A DNA stretch of 64,000 nt, from positions 18,946 to 82,945 of the forward strand of contig JACDQD010000119.1 of NCBI GenBank assembly GCA_019843655.1, in the 5' to 3' direction. This DNA comes from Lethocerus indicus. Its lineage: Eukaryota > Arthropoda > Insecta > Hemiptera > Belostomatidae. Below are positions 37,601-46,408 of the stretch, piece by piece (positions within the stretch are counted from its first letter, which is position 1; every line of letters begins with the position of its first letter). A program made the position numbers and the translations under genes. The notes under the pieces were generated by a model that saw nothing but the letters and a program-made list of their open reading frames with translations, was not told the origin of the DNA and did not search any database.

Positions 37601-38521
37601 CGTCCAGTGGAGGTCGACGATGACCGAATAAAGGCCGTTATCGATTCGAATCGCCGTAGTTCAACACTGGGACATTGCGGAGAAGCCGAATGTATCTTAT
37701 ATGTGCATTCGAAACCGTCTACGGCTTATCTGTGCAAAGATGTTGTGACGTACTTAGAAATATGTACAACGCCAATTGTCGGTGAATTCCGCAATTACTT
37801 AGTTGTCGACCCAATAATATCCAGAAAAAAAAAACTCGCCTCCAGCCGAGTTATTCTACTCGAAACTTTTTGTGCCCTTACTTATGGAAATTGGGGAAAA
37901 AATATGTAATCGGTAAAGTGTTGTCGTGCTCAGGTGTATCCCCGAGTTGATAGTCGAGAGTATCGGGCGGTACCTGAGGCTGGCGAAGACGTACAGTCCG
38001 CAGAGTCTGGAGGAGGGCGGCGGCGAGGTTTTGGAGCCGCTGCTCACCGTCCTGCTCGTGCTGATGGGATCGAACACGAGGGCGCGCAATCCCCACCTGA
38101 GGGCCCAGCTAGCGCAGTGCCTCGAGTGCCTGCTGCCGCGCGACCAGGACCAGCCCAGCCTCAACCCGAACCCGCTCGGCGTATTCTACAGGGAGAAACT
38201 CTTCCTCGAACACCCTCACAGGGACCAGGTACTTTATTCTCGACAGATACAACATTTCAAGCTCGTGAACATCCGTCATAAATAAACTATTGAACCGGCT
38301 CCGTATTCACCCAGGAAGAGGAGATGAAAACGGCATCGAAAATGGGGCTTAACGAGATCAGAAAAAACGAATTTTCGAAGCGCTTCGAGGATTGGAAAAA
38401 ACTTTGTATATGCACAAGTGTATAATATCTGGTGGGGATTACTTTGAAGGGGACAAAATAGATATTCGTAAATAAATAAATAATTTTTGAAAAAACTCAA
38501 AATTTGCGATTCCTTTTGAAC

Positions 38522-38567
<46 letters not shown>

Positions 38568-41280
38568 CTATTGACAATGGTGGCAGTACCGAACCAACCT
38601 AATGTCGATCATTTTAATTTTGTATTCTCATTAATTTTGTATAATCATTTCATTTAATTCAATTTTTGCAGATTGTCGAGTCGCTGCTGAACGTTTTCGT
38701 TAGCATCGAGATGACAGGTCAGAGCGTCGCTTTCGAACAGAAATTCAATTACAGACGACCGATGTACACGGTCATGGACTACCTCTGGGGTATAGCCGAA
38801 CACAGATCAGCGTTCAAGTAATTACTTAGTCGTCACCGTAGTCTTATCTGAAATTTGACGTCCACTTTTGTCGATTACCCGATCCGCATTTTTACCGAAT
38901 TATATAATGACAAGAATACGAAATCGGCCCTCGTCTGTATTTCAGAAGTGTACAATACCGAAAAACATTCGTTACATTTTCAAAATCACAAAAACCGAAA
39001 AACAATATCGTGACAACGGGGACTGATTCAACCATAGCCGATAATATTGGGCAGACATTTTCTTCAATATTCGATTGAAAAATAAATCGACATTTTAGCA
39101 ATTTCAAGGTTCAAAAACAGCTGTAATAAGCTTAGCAAAGTAGTGTCGATAAATCTCAATAATAATAACAAGGATTATTGTTATAATTTATTATTATAAT
39201 AATTTTACAGAAACTTTTATTACGTTCTAAACTCCAACGTTGAAGCTGTAATAACGACCGACAACAGAATCAGTTTGGGGGCCAAACAAATATTTATAAA
39301 TATCTACAATCGTGTATCGCCTTTACATTATTAATTTATAATAAGGGCGACTGATTTAAAAGTATTGACAAAAATTTCTATTAATAAATCGGCGTTAATT
39401 TATTATTATTATTATTATAGTATAGCGTAGTCAGGCACGTTGTTAGCCTGAAATTGGGATCAAATAAATAATTATATTCGTTGATAAATGGACAAAGTGT
39501 TGTGCGACCGGAACTCGAATAATTATCACCAATTAGGGTCAGTTTAGGGCCGATAGTTTAGGGTCAGTACAAATGTGAGGGGCGTTACGGGGGATAGAAC
39601 GACGCGTTTTCATTTCTGGACAATATTTCAAGAATAATGAAAGTTCGGCGGCCGCAGTTCTTTCGTTAATTTTCGTGACGCCCTATATATACGTAATATA
39701 TGTACGTACCGTTTTTTTTTTTTTGTTTCGCCAGAAGGTTGTCGAGCGAAGCGGAAGCGAACATGGAGGAGGTGACTCCGCCGCTGTTCCTCCGCTTTCT
39801 GAATCTGTTGATGAACGACGCTGTTTTTCTGTTGGACGAGGCTCTGGCCAACATGGCACAGCTTAGACAACAACAGACGGCGAGGTTAACGAAGATTTAT
39901 TTACAATTTCATTTTTATTTTTTGTTAAAGTAGCCTTTTTTTTTTGGTGTCGATTATGCGCAAGTTATTCTTTTTTAGATGTTCGTAATTAATTTGATAT
40001 ACCTGTGTGTGTGTGGTCTGCGAGGGTTGGAATACTGTAGGTTCGTCTCCTCTCGCTGCTGGTTTGGTCTTTTGCTAGACCGGTTTATCGGGCTCTCGCC
40101 ATCTTCAGTAGCACCCTGTGTATCAGTAGTCACTGTCAGCACTTGCCCAAAAAACATCCAAAGTGCCACAACAGTGACTACTGACACAGGGGGCGCTACT
40201 GAAGATGGCGAGAACGGCCGAATGAAACCGGTCTAGCGAAAGACCGAACCGGCGGCGATAGAGAGGAGAGACAGAAACATAACGAAACTACGGTATGTTC
40301 GTAATTTTTCGCGAAAATTGCGATACACTGCCCGATAGGCGTTCCTACCGTAACCATAATCTATAACCGGTTAGCGTTTTCTCTAAAGATAATATATCTG
40401 GTTGACTGAGAGAGAGAGCTTATTTATTTTTGGGGATATTCGTAATTAATATATACAACAAAGTATATCGAATATACACTTTTTCCCGTTAAAAATTGTT
40501 GTCTCCTCATAATACTGATGGGAAAACGCGTTAATTATTTGTATCGGAATGATCAATCTCACTAAACTGTTTTCTTCTTTAAATATATCCAATTCCCGAT
40601 TCCATTCGTCAAATACATAATGTACATATGTTGCACTGATTTCACATAGATCTATCTCACCTAATATATCGGAGTGATTCATTGCGTATTCTGTGCGTGG
40701 CATTTCTGAAAATAAATTTATATAAATATTTATCTCGACGGTTTTCGCTAAAAAATTAGTTTGGTACTCGATTGTCCGACCGAAAGAGCTGAATTATTTT
40801 CAGAATATTCAGTCGAAAATAGTCCCTTATTTATTTCGCTTTTCACTCATTTTTCGCTGAGCATTTTTGATTGCGCTATCAATCCGCCGGTTTTAGAAGA
40901 AAACTGCCGATTCCATTTAAAATCACGAATCAATCACGAAACAGAAACTGCATACAAAGAAATCAAAGTTATTGCGGATAGAATATCACAAGAATTATAT
41001 TGTAAAGGAGTAGTATAGTATTGCGTTTCGAAGTCAATTTGTGTAAAGAAATTCGACGAAAATTCCTCCATTTATATATTGATAGTTTTGTTGAATTGAA
41101 ATAATTTTGTACAGGGACAACGGGGAATGGAACAACCTTCCGGCGGAAGAGAGGGACAGAAACGAGCAGTATTTCAGACAAGTTGGTATGACTGCAAGGT
41201 AATTATTTTACAGATTTTATTATTTACACTTTTACAATACCCGTATATTCTCTATACGGTTTTTCTACTATCGATGGGAC

Positions 41281-41318
<38 letters not shown>

Positions 41319-44300
41319 GGTTTTTCTATTTTCAAGGTTCGACAACATATTGGGAAAGGAGACGATTCATACGTTGGAATATATGTCGTCGGAGACCAAG
41401 TCGATATTCTGCCATTCGACTATGGTCGACAGAATCGCAGCAATGCTCAACTATTTTCTCTATCATTTGGTCGGGCCGAAGAAGAAAAATTTCAAAGTAT
41501 ATAATATACCCATTGTATATAATAGAAGAACTTTAATTTTAACACTGTACAGTCAGGGGCGACACCACGGACGTGTCGTGAGCGCGCTGTCGTTCAGTGG
41601 CCGCGCGCGGCGACAACACTTTTGTACCTTTTTCATTCTGTCGGTGTCTCGTTCAGGTAACAAAATAAGTTACACACCTCGACAAGTTTTTTCTTTTTAT
41701 ATGATTAGTAAAAGTTAACAATTTATAATCTTCCGATAATGTCGAGAAACCGCAGCGACAAGCCAAGTAATCGGAATTAGCGCTGCTGGCGCCCAAGCGA
41801 ATAAATTTTTACGACGGCAAAGTGTTAATAATGGGCTATTCAGTGTAAATAGCGTCCAGTTCCTCTAGATATTCAAAAATGTCTCATACTTTTACAGAAT
41901 TACCAGTTTATTGTTTTATAACGTTACTAGATTTCTGTAGGTTCGTTATGTTTCTGTCTCCTCTCTCTCGCTGCCGGTTTGGTCTTTCGCTAGACCGGTG
42001 GGGGGGTTTCGGCCGCTCTCGCCATCTTCAGTAGCGCCCTGTGTCAGGCACTTTGGATGTTTTTTGGGGGGCATCCTCTCACTGCACTGCGCTGTCACTT
42101 TCACATGTACTGTATCAAAGTGCTCTAACAGTGACTACTGACACACAGCGCTACTGAAGATGGGCCGAGCGGAGACAGAAACTTCGCGAACCTACTACAG
42201 TATTCAACCCTTCGCAGACCACACACACACAGGTATATAAAATCAGTTTCTAGATTTGTCGTCCGTTAACATTATATAGATTGTTCTCGTTCCGTATTCG
42301 TTCTCGAATCAACGATCCGTATGAATTGATGATAATACGGTGGACGTTGGAATTTAGGCTTGTACGTTTAAATAGGGACAGTAATGAACACAAAAACCGT
42401 CGATATAGTTGCAGTATAAAAACAACAGTATATAGCGCGACCCCCGATTAAATTGTTATTACGATGATATTGATGAAAATTTCAAAATAAAATTTTCCGT
42501 TATTACCGAGAGAACTGGACCTCATCCCCTGTGTAATATGTTAACGCTCGGTTTATGGACGTGTCGAAATGACGTTCAACAGGAAAATTACAACAAATTG
42601 TCCAATTTTTTACCGCTCGTACTGATTCCAGCGGTAAGCATTTTTTTTTAAACGTTTCGTAGTTTTCAAATTCTTTACGCCATACCGGTGGGCATCGAAT
42701 TGATTCGTGGAAAATGTCCAGCGGTTTTTCTGTATCGCATCCCCCGATAATTCGGTCGGTGATAATTATTCCCCCCCCCCGAAAGGGGAATAATAAACAG
42801 TTGTAATTGTGCTATACGGCCGTATTGTTCAGGTGAAGGATCAGAACGAGTACAAGTTCGAGCCCGGAGGTATAGTACTGGACATCTGTCGTATATACGT
42901 CCATTTGGGAACGTGTAACGATTTCTGCGCCGCCGTATCCAGGGACGGCAGGTCGTACAGCCCCCGACTCTTCGCTTTGGCCAAAGACGTACTCGGTAAT
43001 TATCTATTTATTATTATTATTATCGACAATATTTATTACTGGCAATTGTAAGGAGTTGCGCCGGCTTCACCGCACGATATCGTACCGGATATCGTGAATG
43101 GCCGAATACGACGGCGTATCGTACGAACGGTGCGCGACATCAGGTCGATAACGGCGAATCCTCAAAAGCCTCAATAGCCGAGTGGGCTATCGGAAAACCT
43201 TCCTTTTTACGGTACATTTAATGGAAAAAAAAACCCCTACGAAACATATCTTTTAAGTCGACTCACTTGAGAGAGAGAAATATCTTTTGCCCGTATGCGC
43301 TCAAGTGCCCGAGTACGCGACTGTGTATCGGGAACCGTTTCCGGAGATATGCGTCGAAAATTCCGATCGATATAATAATTTAAACGGCCGGTGTTGTTGT
43401 TGTTTGCAGCGAGAATCGGCGGCGTCGACCTGTTGTACGAGTTGGACGGCGTCGCGGAGCGCGTCGAGAGGTTGGCCAGCCAGCAGCAGACCGACGAGGA
43501 ACTGTTGGCCGAGGCGCCCGACGAGTTCCTCGACCCGATCATGTCCACCCTGATGACCGATCCTGTCGTACTGCCGTCGTCGAGAATCACGATAGACAGA
43601 TCGACGATAGCCAGGTAGAGCGATAGAACCAGTTTTTTTTTCTAATTATCTCATAAACTGGCTCTAAACAGTGTATTCGTTATACAATTTAATTTCGCCC
43701 CGGGTTTCAATTAGTTTTTTATAAATGAAAAAAAAAAAAAATGAAAACTAATTTAACGCGTTGAACGCCGAGCGATTTTCTAAGGAAATCCCAGTCGGGC
43801 CGATAAAAATTCTGTACCCGGAGCGGACGAAAATTTTTCATCGGCCTTCAAAATGTCAGTCTGAAGAGTCTGAAAGTGATATCGGCCGAGTTATAAAAGG
43901 CGGCGTAGAGTAACCAGAGTTTCTCTTCATCGGCGGAAGAAGAAGAAGAAAGTGACCGAGGGGAAATCGGATAAATTATTCGATGAAATTGTCGAATAAA
44001 CGAAGTTATACGCGTCACAGCGATTGAAAAGCTGTATTAAATAAAAATTAAGCGAATTTTATATAAATTGTAGATAAACAATTTAAAACGATGTAAATTT
44101 GTATAGCTTTAATATTGTATTTTACACTGTCAGTCACCGGTGACTGACGTGGCACTCAACGTGTGTGTGGTCTGCGAGGGGTCGCGGAATATACTCTAGG
44201 TTCGTGATGTTTCCGTCTCCTCTCGCCGCTGAGGTTTGGTCTTTTGCTAGACCGGGGTTTCGGCCGCTTCGCCCATCTTCAGTAGCGACTGTGTCACCTC

Positions 44301-45576
44301 ACCGCACTGTCACTTGTGAAAGTACTGACGGTATATGTGAAAGTGCAGTGAGGATTTTTGGGCATCCTCTCACTGCACTGCGCTGTCACTTTCACATGTA
44401 CTGTATCAAAGTGCCACAACAGTGACTACTGAAGACACAGGGGGCGCTACTGAAGATGGGGCGAGCGGCCGACAAACCCCCCCCCCCCCCGGTCTAGCAA
44501 AAGACCGAACATACGAACCTACAAAAAATGAAAACTGTAGGTTCGTGATGTTTCTGTCTCCTCCCGCTGCTAGTTCGGTCTTTTGCTAGACCGGTTTCGA
44601 GAGGAGACACAAACGTCGCGAACCTACAATATAATATTCCAACCCCTCGCAGACCACAAAAGAGGTATATCAAAAAAATGAAAACCTTTTATTTTCACAA
44701 TTGAATCACAATAGGATAAAGCTTCGGCCATTCAACAATAACTATATATCGGGTCGACAACTAAGTAATTGTCGAATTGATCGCAGCGAGTGGGCGTTGT
44801 ACATATTTTTAAGTACGTCAACACCAATGCACGGATAAGATTCTTCGATACGTTATTATTCGGTCCTTTCTGTGAAAAATTCGGTATCGAAATTACATCG
44901 ACCGGTCGAATTGTGTGAACTGAAGTGAGCGTTTCCGTCGCATTTCGCTTTTATTTCATAAAAGTTGTACGCCGTTCTACGGTGACGAAGCGTTAAAGAA
45001 CGGCAGTGTTAAGCGGTACTGCGGTCGGAAATTCCGGTCGGGGGATTTTTCGTTAAAAGGCGAGGAGCTGTCGAGGAGGGCGTCCTGTGGTGGAGGAGGT
45101 CGACGATGACCCCTAAAGGCCATTATTAGGTCAAATCGCCGTAGTTCAACACTGGGACATTGCGGAGAAGCGAATCTATCTTATCAGTGCATTGAAACCA
45201 TCTACGGGGCTTATCTGTGCAAAGAAGGTTGGCCGGTCTTTTCGTTAAAGGCGAGAGCTGTCGAGGAGGGCGTCGTGATGACCCCCAAATAAAGGCCATT
45301 ATTGAGTCAAATCGCGTAGTTCAACACTGGGACATTGCAGAAGCCGAATCTATCTTATCAGTGCATTCGAAACCATCTACGGGGCTTATCTGTGCCAGGA
45401 TGTTGTGTGACGTACTTAAAAATATGTACAACCACCACTTGTTGTCGGTGAATTCCGCGCAATTACTTAGTTGTCGACGCGATATTAGCGGGATACGTGT
45501 TCGTAGCGTGTTATTATATCTATCAACGAGCTGTTGAATCGGAAGCGTGAAATGCATACATTCGTCATGTATTCGA

Positions 45577-45611
<35 letters not shown>

Positions 45612-45749
45612 TGCAGGCACCTGTTGAGCGATCAGACCGATCCATTCAACCGTTCACCGCTGACGATGAACATGGTCCAATCGAACATCGAACTGAAGAA
45701 GACGATCGAGGCTTGGGTGGCCGATAAGAGAAGTCAGGTCCAGAGATAG
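28113..45749 (+). CDS. UBE4A: Ubiquitin conjugation factor E4 A (UBE4A)
   Basis: U-box E3/E4 ligase of the Ufd2 family, which extends ubiquitin chains on marked proteins, usually with p97/VCP. Coding exons: 28113-28674 (with a frame problem, see separate entry), 30323-30553, 30906-31049, 33442-33780, 34265-34587, 35803-35994, 37934-38228, 38672-38817, 39735-39884, 41115-41198, 41337-41496, 42833-42995, 43410-43614, 45617-45749. All junctions are GT-AG and phases agree. The product is about 1,018 residues against roughly 1,070 in vertebrates. Ufd2 core motifs are present: [38 protein letters not shown] and DGRSYSP. The U-box (about residue 940 to the end) has [20 protein letters not shown] and [19 protein letters not shown]. 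These strings fit UBE4A better than UBE4B. Introns carry many transposon relics; the coding frame elsewhere is intact. Confidence 0.96.
28862..29160. repeat. Partial extra copy of the TTAA element interior (copy C)
   Basis: Begins CAGCAACTCGTACCGGACGT and matches the inner part of the elements at 21995 and 29547, with several short insertions and deletions. Both termini are missing. It lies directly upstream of copy B. Confidence 0.8.
29181..29542. repeat. Duplicated flank of TTAA element, copy B
   Basis: Near-identical to 21641-21990, including ACAGTATCGAGTCGATCCTG and GGGGCGCCGGAAAGTGATGT, with an 18-base insertion (AAATCTAGCAGGGCGAGA) absent from copy A. Confidence 0.85.
29547..30285. mobile_element. 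PiggyBac-like TTAA element, copy B, in UBE4A intron 1
   Basis: Left end TTAA (29543-29546) and CCCTTTGCACTCGA as in copy A. The right end is decayed (TTGTAAAGGG, then TTTAA). The interior matches copy A until about 30130, then diverges. Confidence 0.75.
30323..30553 (+). CDS. UBE4A: UBE4A exon 2
   Basis: 77 codons in phase 0: [20 protein letters not shown] to FASNQHLAE. Acceptor TTTTTAG, donor GAG|GTAAAA. Corresponds to the helical N-terminal region before the Ufd2 core. Confidence 0.93.
30906..31049 (+). CDS. UBE4A: UBE4A exon 3
   Basis: 48 codons in phase 0, [20 protein letters not shown] then [13 protein letters not shown], matching KTLLGVILNISCLLK of vertebrate UBE4A. Donor GGT|GTAAGT. 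Confidence 0.94.
31600..31954. mobile_element. Palindromic MITE family B, copy in UBE4A intron 3
   Basis: Left terminus ACCTGTGTGTGTGTGGTCTG, then GTAGGTCCGTGATATCTCCT and TTGGTCTTTTGCTAGACC. The right arm is the inverse: CTACTGAAGATGGGGCGAAG, GGTCTAGCAAAAGACCGAAC, ATACGAACCTAC. The centre holds short inverted CACTTTCAC/GTGAAAGTG motifs. The transcript would fold into a long hairpin. No coding capacity. Confidence 0.8.
32031..32650 (+). mobile_element. Truncated mariner derivative with two HTH segments, UBE4A intron 3
   Basis: Left terminal repeat TCGGGTCGACAACTAAGTAA after TATA. Inside are two copies, 218 bases apart, of a segment whose broken frames read [18 protein letters not shown] and [11 protein letters not shown], the N-terminal DNA-binding part of a mariner transposase. 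The right end is missing: at about 32650 the sequence switches to family B MITE. Confidence 0.75.
32652..32772. mobile_element. Half of palindromic MITE family B
   Basis: GGCCGCTCGCCATCTTCAGT through ACTTTGGATGTTTTTTG to CACTTTCACATGTACTGTAG. Only one arm and the centre are present, abutting the mariner derivative. Confidence 0.65.
32902..33286. mobile_element. TTAA element, CACGTTGAGTGC family (385 bp), UBE4A intron 3
   Basis: Flanked by TTAA at 32898-32901 and 33287-33290. Termini CACGTTGAGTGC and GCACTCAACGCG are inverted repeats with one mismatch. Inside, GTCATCGGTGACTGACAG is a short palindrome-rich stretch shared with 43757-44162. Probably a non-autonomous piggyBac-type element. Confidence 0.75.
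33442..33780 (+). CDS. UBE4A: UBE4A exon 4
   Basis: 113 codons in phase 0: [58 protein letters not shown], ending DPTYSAAC. This is the start of the Ufd2 core (LSWLGNCL, LKLCQPF in vertebrates). Donor TGC|GTAAGT. Confidence 0.95.
33946..34083 (+). other. Small unexplained open frame in UBE4A intron 4
   Basis: An open frame ends [20 protein letters not shown], then [14 protein letters not shown] and TGA. Composition is much more protein-like than the rest of the intron. There is no start codon or clear splice site, and the family is not recognised. It may be a relic of a transposon or of another gene. Confidence 0.3.
34265..34587 (+). CDS. UBE4A: UBE4A exon 5
   Basis: [20 protein letters not shown] (family: VHMRGLDKETCL) to [11 protein letters not shown]. 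Starts after GTAG, ends TCCAG|GTCTGC leaving two bases. A weak donor, but the joined codon (AG+G) and the following [11 protein letters not shown] restore the family alignment. Confidence 0.92.
34756..35552 (-). mobile_element. Mariner derivative with duplicated HTH (797 bp), UBE4A intron 5
   Basis: Complete element with TA on both sides. Ends TCGGGTCGACAACTAAGTAA and AATTACTCAGTTGTCAGCCC are inverted repeats. The minus strand has an open frame (34904-35281) with two in-frame copies of a ~70-residue segment, [19 protein letters not shown] and [20 protein letters not shown], resembling the paired-like DNA-binding head of mariner transposase. No DDD/DDE catalytic region is present. A (CA)n tract lies at 35379-35400. 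Confidence 0.82.
35803..35994 (+). CDS. UBE4A: UBE4A exon 6
   Basis: [20 protein letters not shown] and [15 protein letters not shown]; vertebrate UBE4A has YLSTKTAMTEPQML and ELTFPLPDG here. Acceptor ACTAG, donor CAA|GTCAGT, phase 2. Confidence 0.93.
36397..37440 (-). mobile_element. Mariner derivative with three HTH segments, UBE4A intron 6
   Basis: The string CACAGATAAG recurs at 36551, 36769 and 36983, steps of 218 and 214 bases, marking tandem copies of the DNA-binding segment. One minus-strand frame reads [18 protein letters not shown], the classical mariner second helix-turn-helix; another reads [20 protein letters not shown], so frameshifts separate them. The left terminal repeat is decayed, and the right side runs into an oppositely oriented copy. 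Confidence 0.8.
37441..37812 (+). mobile_element. Mariner derivative, opposite orientation, UBE4A intron 6
   Basis: Contains a single DNA-binding segment ([19 protein letters not shown] reading) and a clear right terminus AATTACTTAGTTGTCGACCC AA followed by TA. It abuts the minus-oriented copy head to head. It keeps the less altered reading [20 protein letters not shown]. Confidence 0.75.
37934..38228 (+). CDS. UBE4A: UBE4A exon 7
   Basis: [20 protein letters not shown], then [17 protein letters not shown] (family: NPHLRAKLAEVLEAVMP) and [17 protein letters not shown]. Acceptor GTGCTCAG, donor CAG|GTACTT. Confidence 0.95.
38315..38475 (+). pseudogene. C-terminal relic of a mariner-type transposase, UBE4A intron 7
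   Basis: Reads [20 protein letters not shown] then [11 protein letters not shown], a one-frame slip, then [18 protein letters not shown] and a stop. The order F..CF..WK....[10 protein letters not shown] is typical of the end of mariner-like transposases. Everything upstream of it is missing. A (TA)n tract at 38523-38563 follows, perhaps grown at the TA target site. Confidence 0.6.
38672..38817 (+). CDS. UBE4A: UBE4A exon 8
   Basis: [16 protein letters not shown] and [20 protein letters not shown]; the string [11 protein letters not shown] is invariant in UBE4A. Acceptor TTTTTGCAG, donor CAA|GTAATT, phase 2. Confidence 0.96.
39735..39884 (+). CDS. UBE4A: UBE4A exon 9
   Basis: [20 protein letters not shown] then [20 protein letters not shown]. 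Acceptor CGCCAG, donor GAG|GTTAAC. This is the most conserved part of the Ufd2 core. Confidence 0.97.
40000..40291. mobile_element. Palindromic MITE family B, UBE4A intron 9
   Basis: Left end ACCTGTGTGTGTGGTCTGCG; arms TTGGTCTTTTGCTAGACCGG and CCGGTCTAGCGAAAGACCGA; ATCTTCAGTAGCACCCTGTG against CGCTACTGAAGATGGCGAG. The shortest and best-matched hairpin of the family here. Confidence 0.85.
41115..41198 (+). CDS. UBE4A: UBE4A exon 10
   Basis: [20 protein letters not shown] then RQVGMTA (family: RGEWDSLTPEARREKE). Phase 2 on both sides; acceptor TGTACAG, donor AAG|GTAATT. Confidence 0.93.
41282..41316. repeat. (TA)n microsatellite
   Basis: TA tract just before UBE4A exon 11, in intron 10. Confidence 0.9.
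41337..41496 (+). CDS. UBE4A: UBE4A exon 11
   Basis: [40 protein letters not shown] and [13 protein letters not shown]. Acceptor TTTTCAAG, donor AAA|GTATAT. Confidence 0.96.
41938..42236. mobile_element. Palindromic MITE family B, UBE4A intron 11
   Basis: GTAGGTTCGTTATGTTTCTG at left; CGAACCTACTACAG and a complete right terminus CGCAGACCACACACACACAG. Centre contains ACTTTGGATGTTTTTTG and CACTTTCACATGTACTGTA. Confidence 0.82.
42833..42995 (+). CDS. UBE4A: UBE4A exon 12
   Basis: [26 protein letters not shown] and [17 protein letters not shown]. Acceptor TTGTTCAG, donor TCG|GTAATT, phase 1. Confidence 0.95.
43410..43614 (+). CDS. UBE4A: UBE4A exon 13 (U-box, first half)
   Basis: [20 protein letters not shown], then [20 protein letters not shown] and [11 protein letters not shown]. 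The U-box uses hydrogen bonds and salt bridges instead of zinc to hold a RING-like fold that binds the E2. Donor CAG|GTAGAG. Confidence 0.97.
43757..44160. mobile_element. TTAA element, CACGTTGAGTGC family, UBE4A intron 13
   Basis: Left TTAA (43753-43756) and CGCGTTGAACGCCGAGCG. The right end GGCACTCAACGTG runs straight into the family B MITE, with no TTAA left. Interior CAGTCACCGGTGACTGAC matches 32902-33286 in inverted orientation. Confidence 0.65.
44161..44676. mobile_element. Composite palindromic MITE family B, UBE4A intron 13
   Basis: A full family B hairpin (GTGTGTGTGGTCTGCGAGGG to ACATACGAACCTAC) followed by a second, shorter hairpin at 44535-44625 (GTAGGTTCGTGATGTTTCTG against GTCGCGAACCTAC) and a right terminus CGCAGACCACA. 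This suggests one copy inserted in, or recombined with, another. Confidence 0.75.
44749..45482 (+). mobile_element. Mariner derivative with duplicated HTH (734 bp), UBE4A intron 13
   Basis: TA on both sides; termini TCGGGTCGACAACTAAGTAA and AATTACTTAGTTGTCGACGC. Two tandem copies of the DNA-binding segment, about 190-215 bases apart and more damaged than in intron 5. The first 180 bases and the 75 bases before the element match 31.95-32.2 kb. Confidence 0.8.
45579..45608. repeat. (TA)n microsatellite
   Basis: TA tract immediately before the acceptor ATTGCAG of the last UBE4A exon. Confidence 0.9.
45617..45749 (+). CDS. UBE4A: UBE4A exon 14 (U-box end and stop)
   Basis: [34 protein letters not shown] and TAG at 45747-45749. 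Completes the U-box. Confidence 0.97.
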
Positions 45750-45878
45750 CGCACGCCCCACCCCACCCCACCCCCAACATTTATTTAACATAAACCGAGA
45801 TATATACGGGAGGATAGAGGAGGAGATTCGCGTCTCACTTAAAAACTCTGTCGAAAATAGATCGCCCAACTTATATAT

Positions 45879-45884
45879 AATAAA
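45879..45884 (+). other. UBE4A polyadenylation signal
   Basis: AATAAA 130 bases after the stop codon. Confidence 0.55.
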
Positions 45885-46153
45885 TAGTTATCATTGTATC
45901 TATATCGTGTACGAATCGTGCGCATACATTCGGTTAATAATGACGCCGGTCTGTATACGGTATATTTCGTAATTAACGAGGCGTGATGCATATACAGTCG
46001 ATCGAGATAGCTATAATTAATTGAATAAGTTGTTTTTGTTTTTTTTTCCTATGTATTTAATTATGTTAATAGATTAAATACGGTTATGCAGTTTATTCAT
46101 CGTTTATTTTTCTCCCTTTACGTACAGACGTACAAATCATTTTCTCTAATTAA

Positions 46154-46233
46154 CGCCAGGTTTCTGCACATTCCTTACCTATGTTATTTTTCTGATGAAA
46201 TTTGTCATTTTGACGTGTTCCATAAACCTGGCG
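46154..46233. mobile_element. 80-bp TTAA-flanked inverted-repeat element
   Basis: CGCCAGGTTT at the left and AAACCTGGCG at the right form a perfect 10-bp inverted repeat, with TTAA directly outside on both sides (46150-46153, 46234-46237). Looks like a minimal piggyBac-type non-autonomous element. Confidence 0.65.
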
Positions 46234-46274
46234 TTAAACGGTTATTTAATAATTTTGAAGCGGTATATATTTTT

Positions 46275-46408
46275 TGGCCGATTTAGTATCTTAAACTCGC
46301 ATTTCTTGGCCGATTTTCCGCCAAAAAACCACATTTTTCCTCTTAAAAACTGCATTTTCGCGCCAAAACCGCATTTTTGGGACGATTTTGCGCCTAAAAA
46401 CGTCATTT
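46275..46408 (-). repeat. Satellite family A, short inverted lead-in
   Basis: Family A motifs in reverse orientation (AAAACTGCATTTTCGCGCCA, CGATTTTGCGCC) before the orientation flips near 46410. Confidence 0.75.

Noticed and set aside
43150..43200. tRNA-like A box (TAGCCGAGTGG) in UBE4A intron 12
   Set aside because: No B box (GGTTCGANTCC) and no acceptor-stem pairing follow within tRNA length.
28113..45749. UBE4B as the identity
   Set aside because: [26 protein letters not shown] and the exon 5 string agree with UBE4A, and the length near 1,020 fits UBE4A rather than the longer UBE4B.
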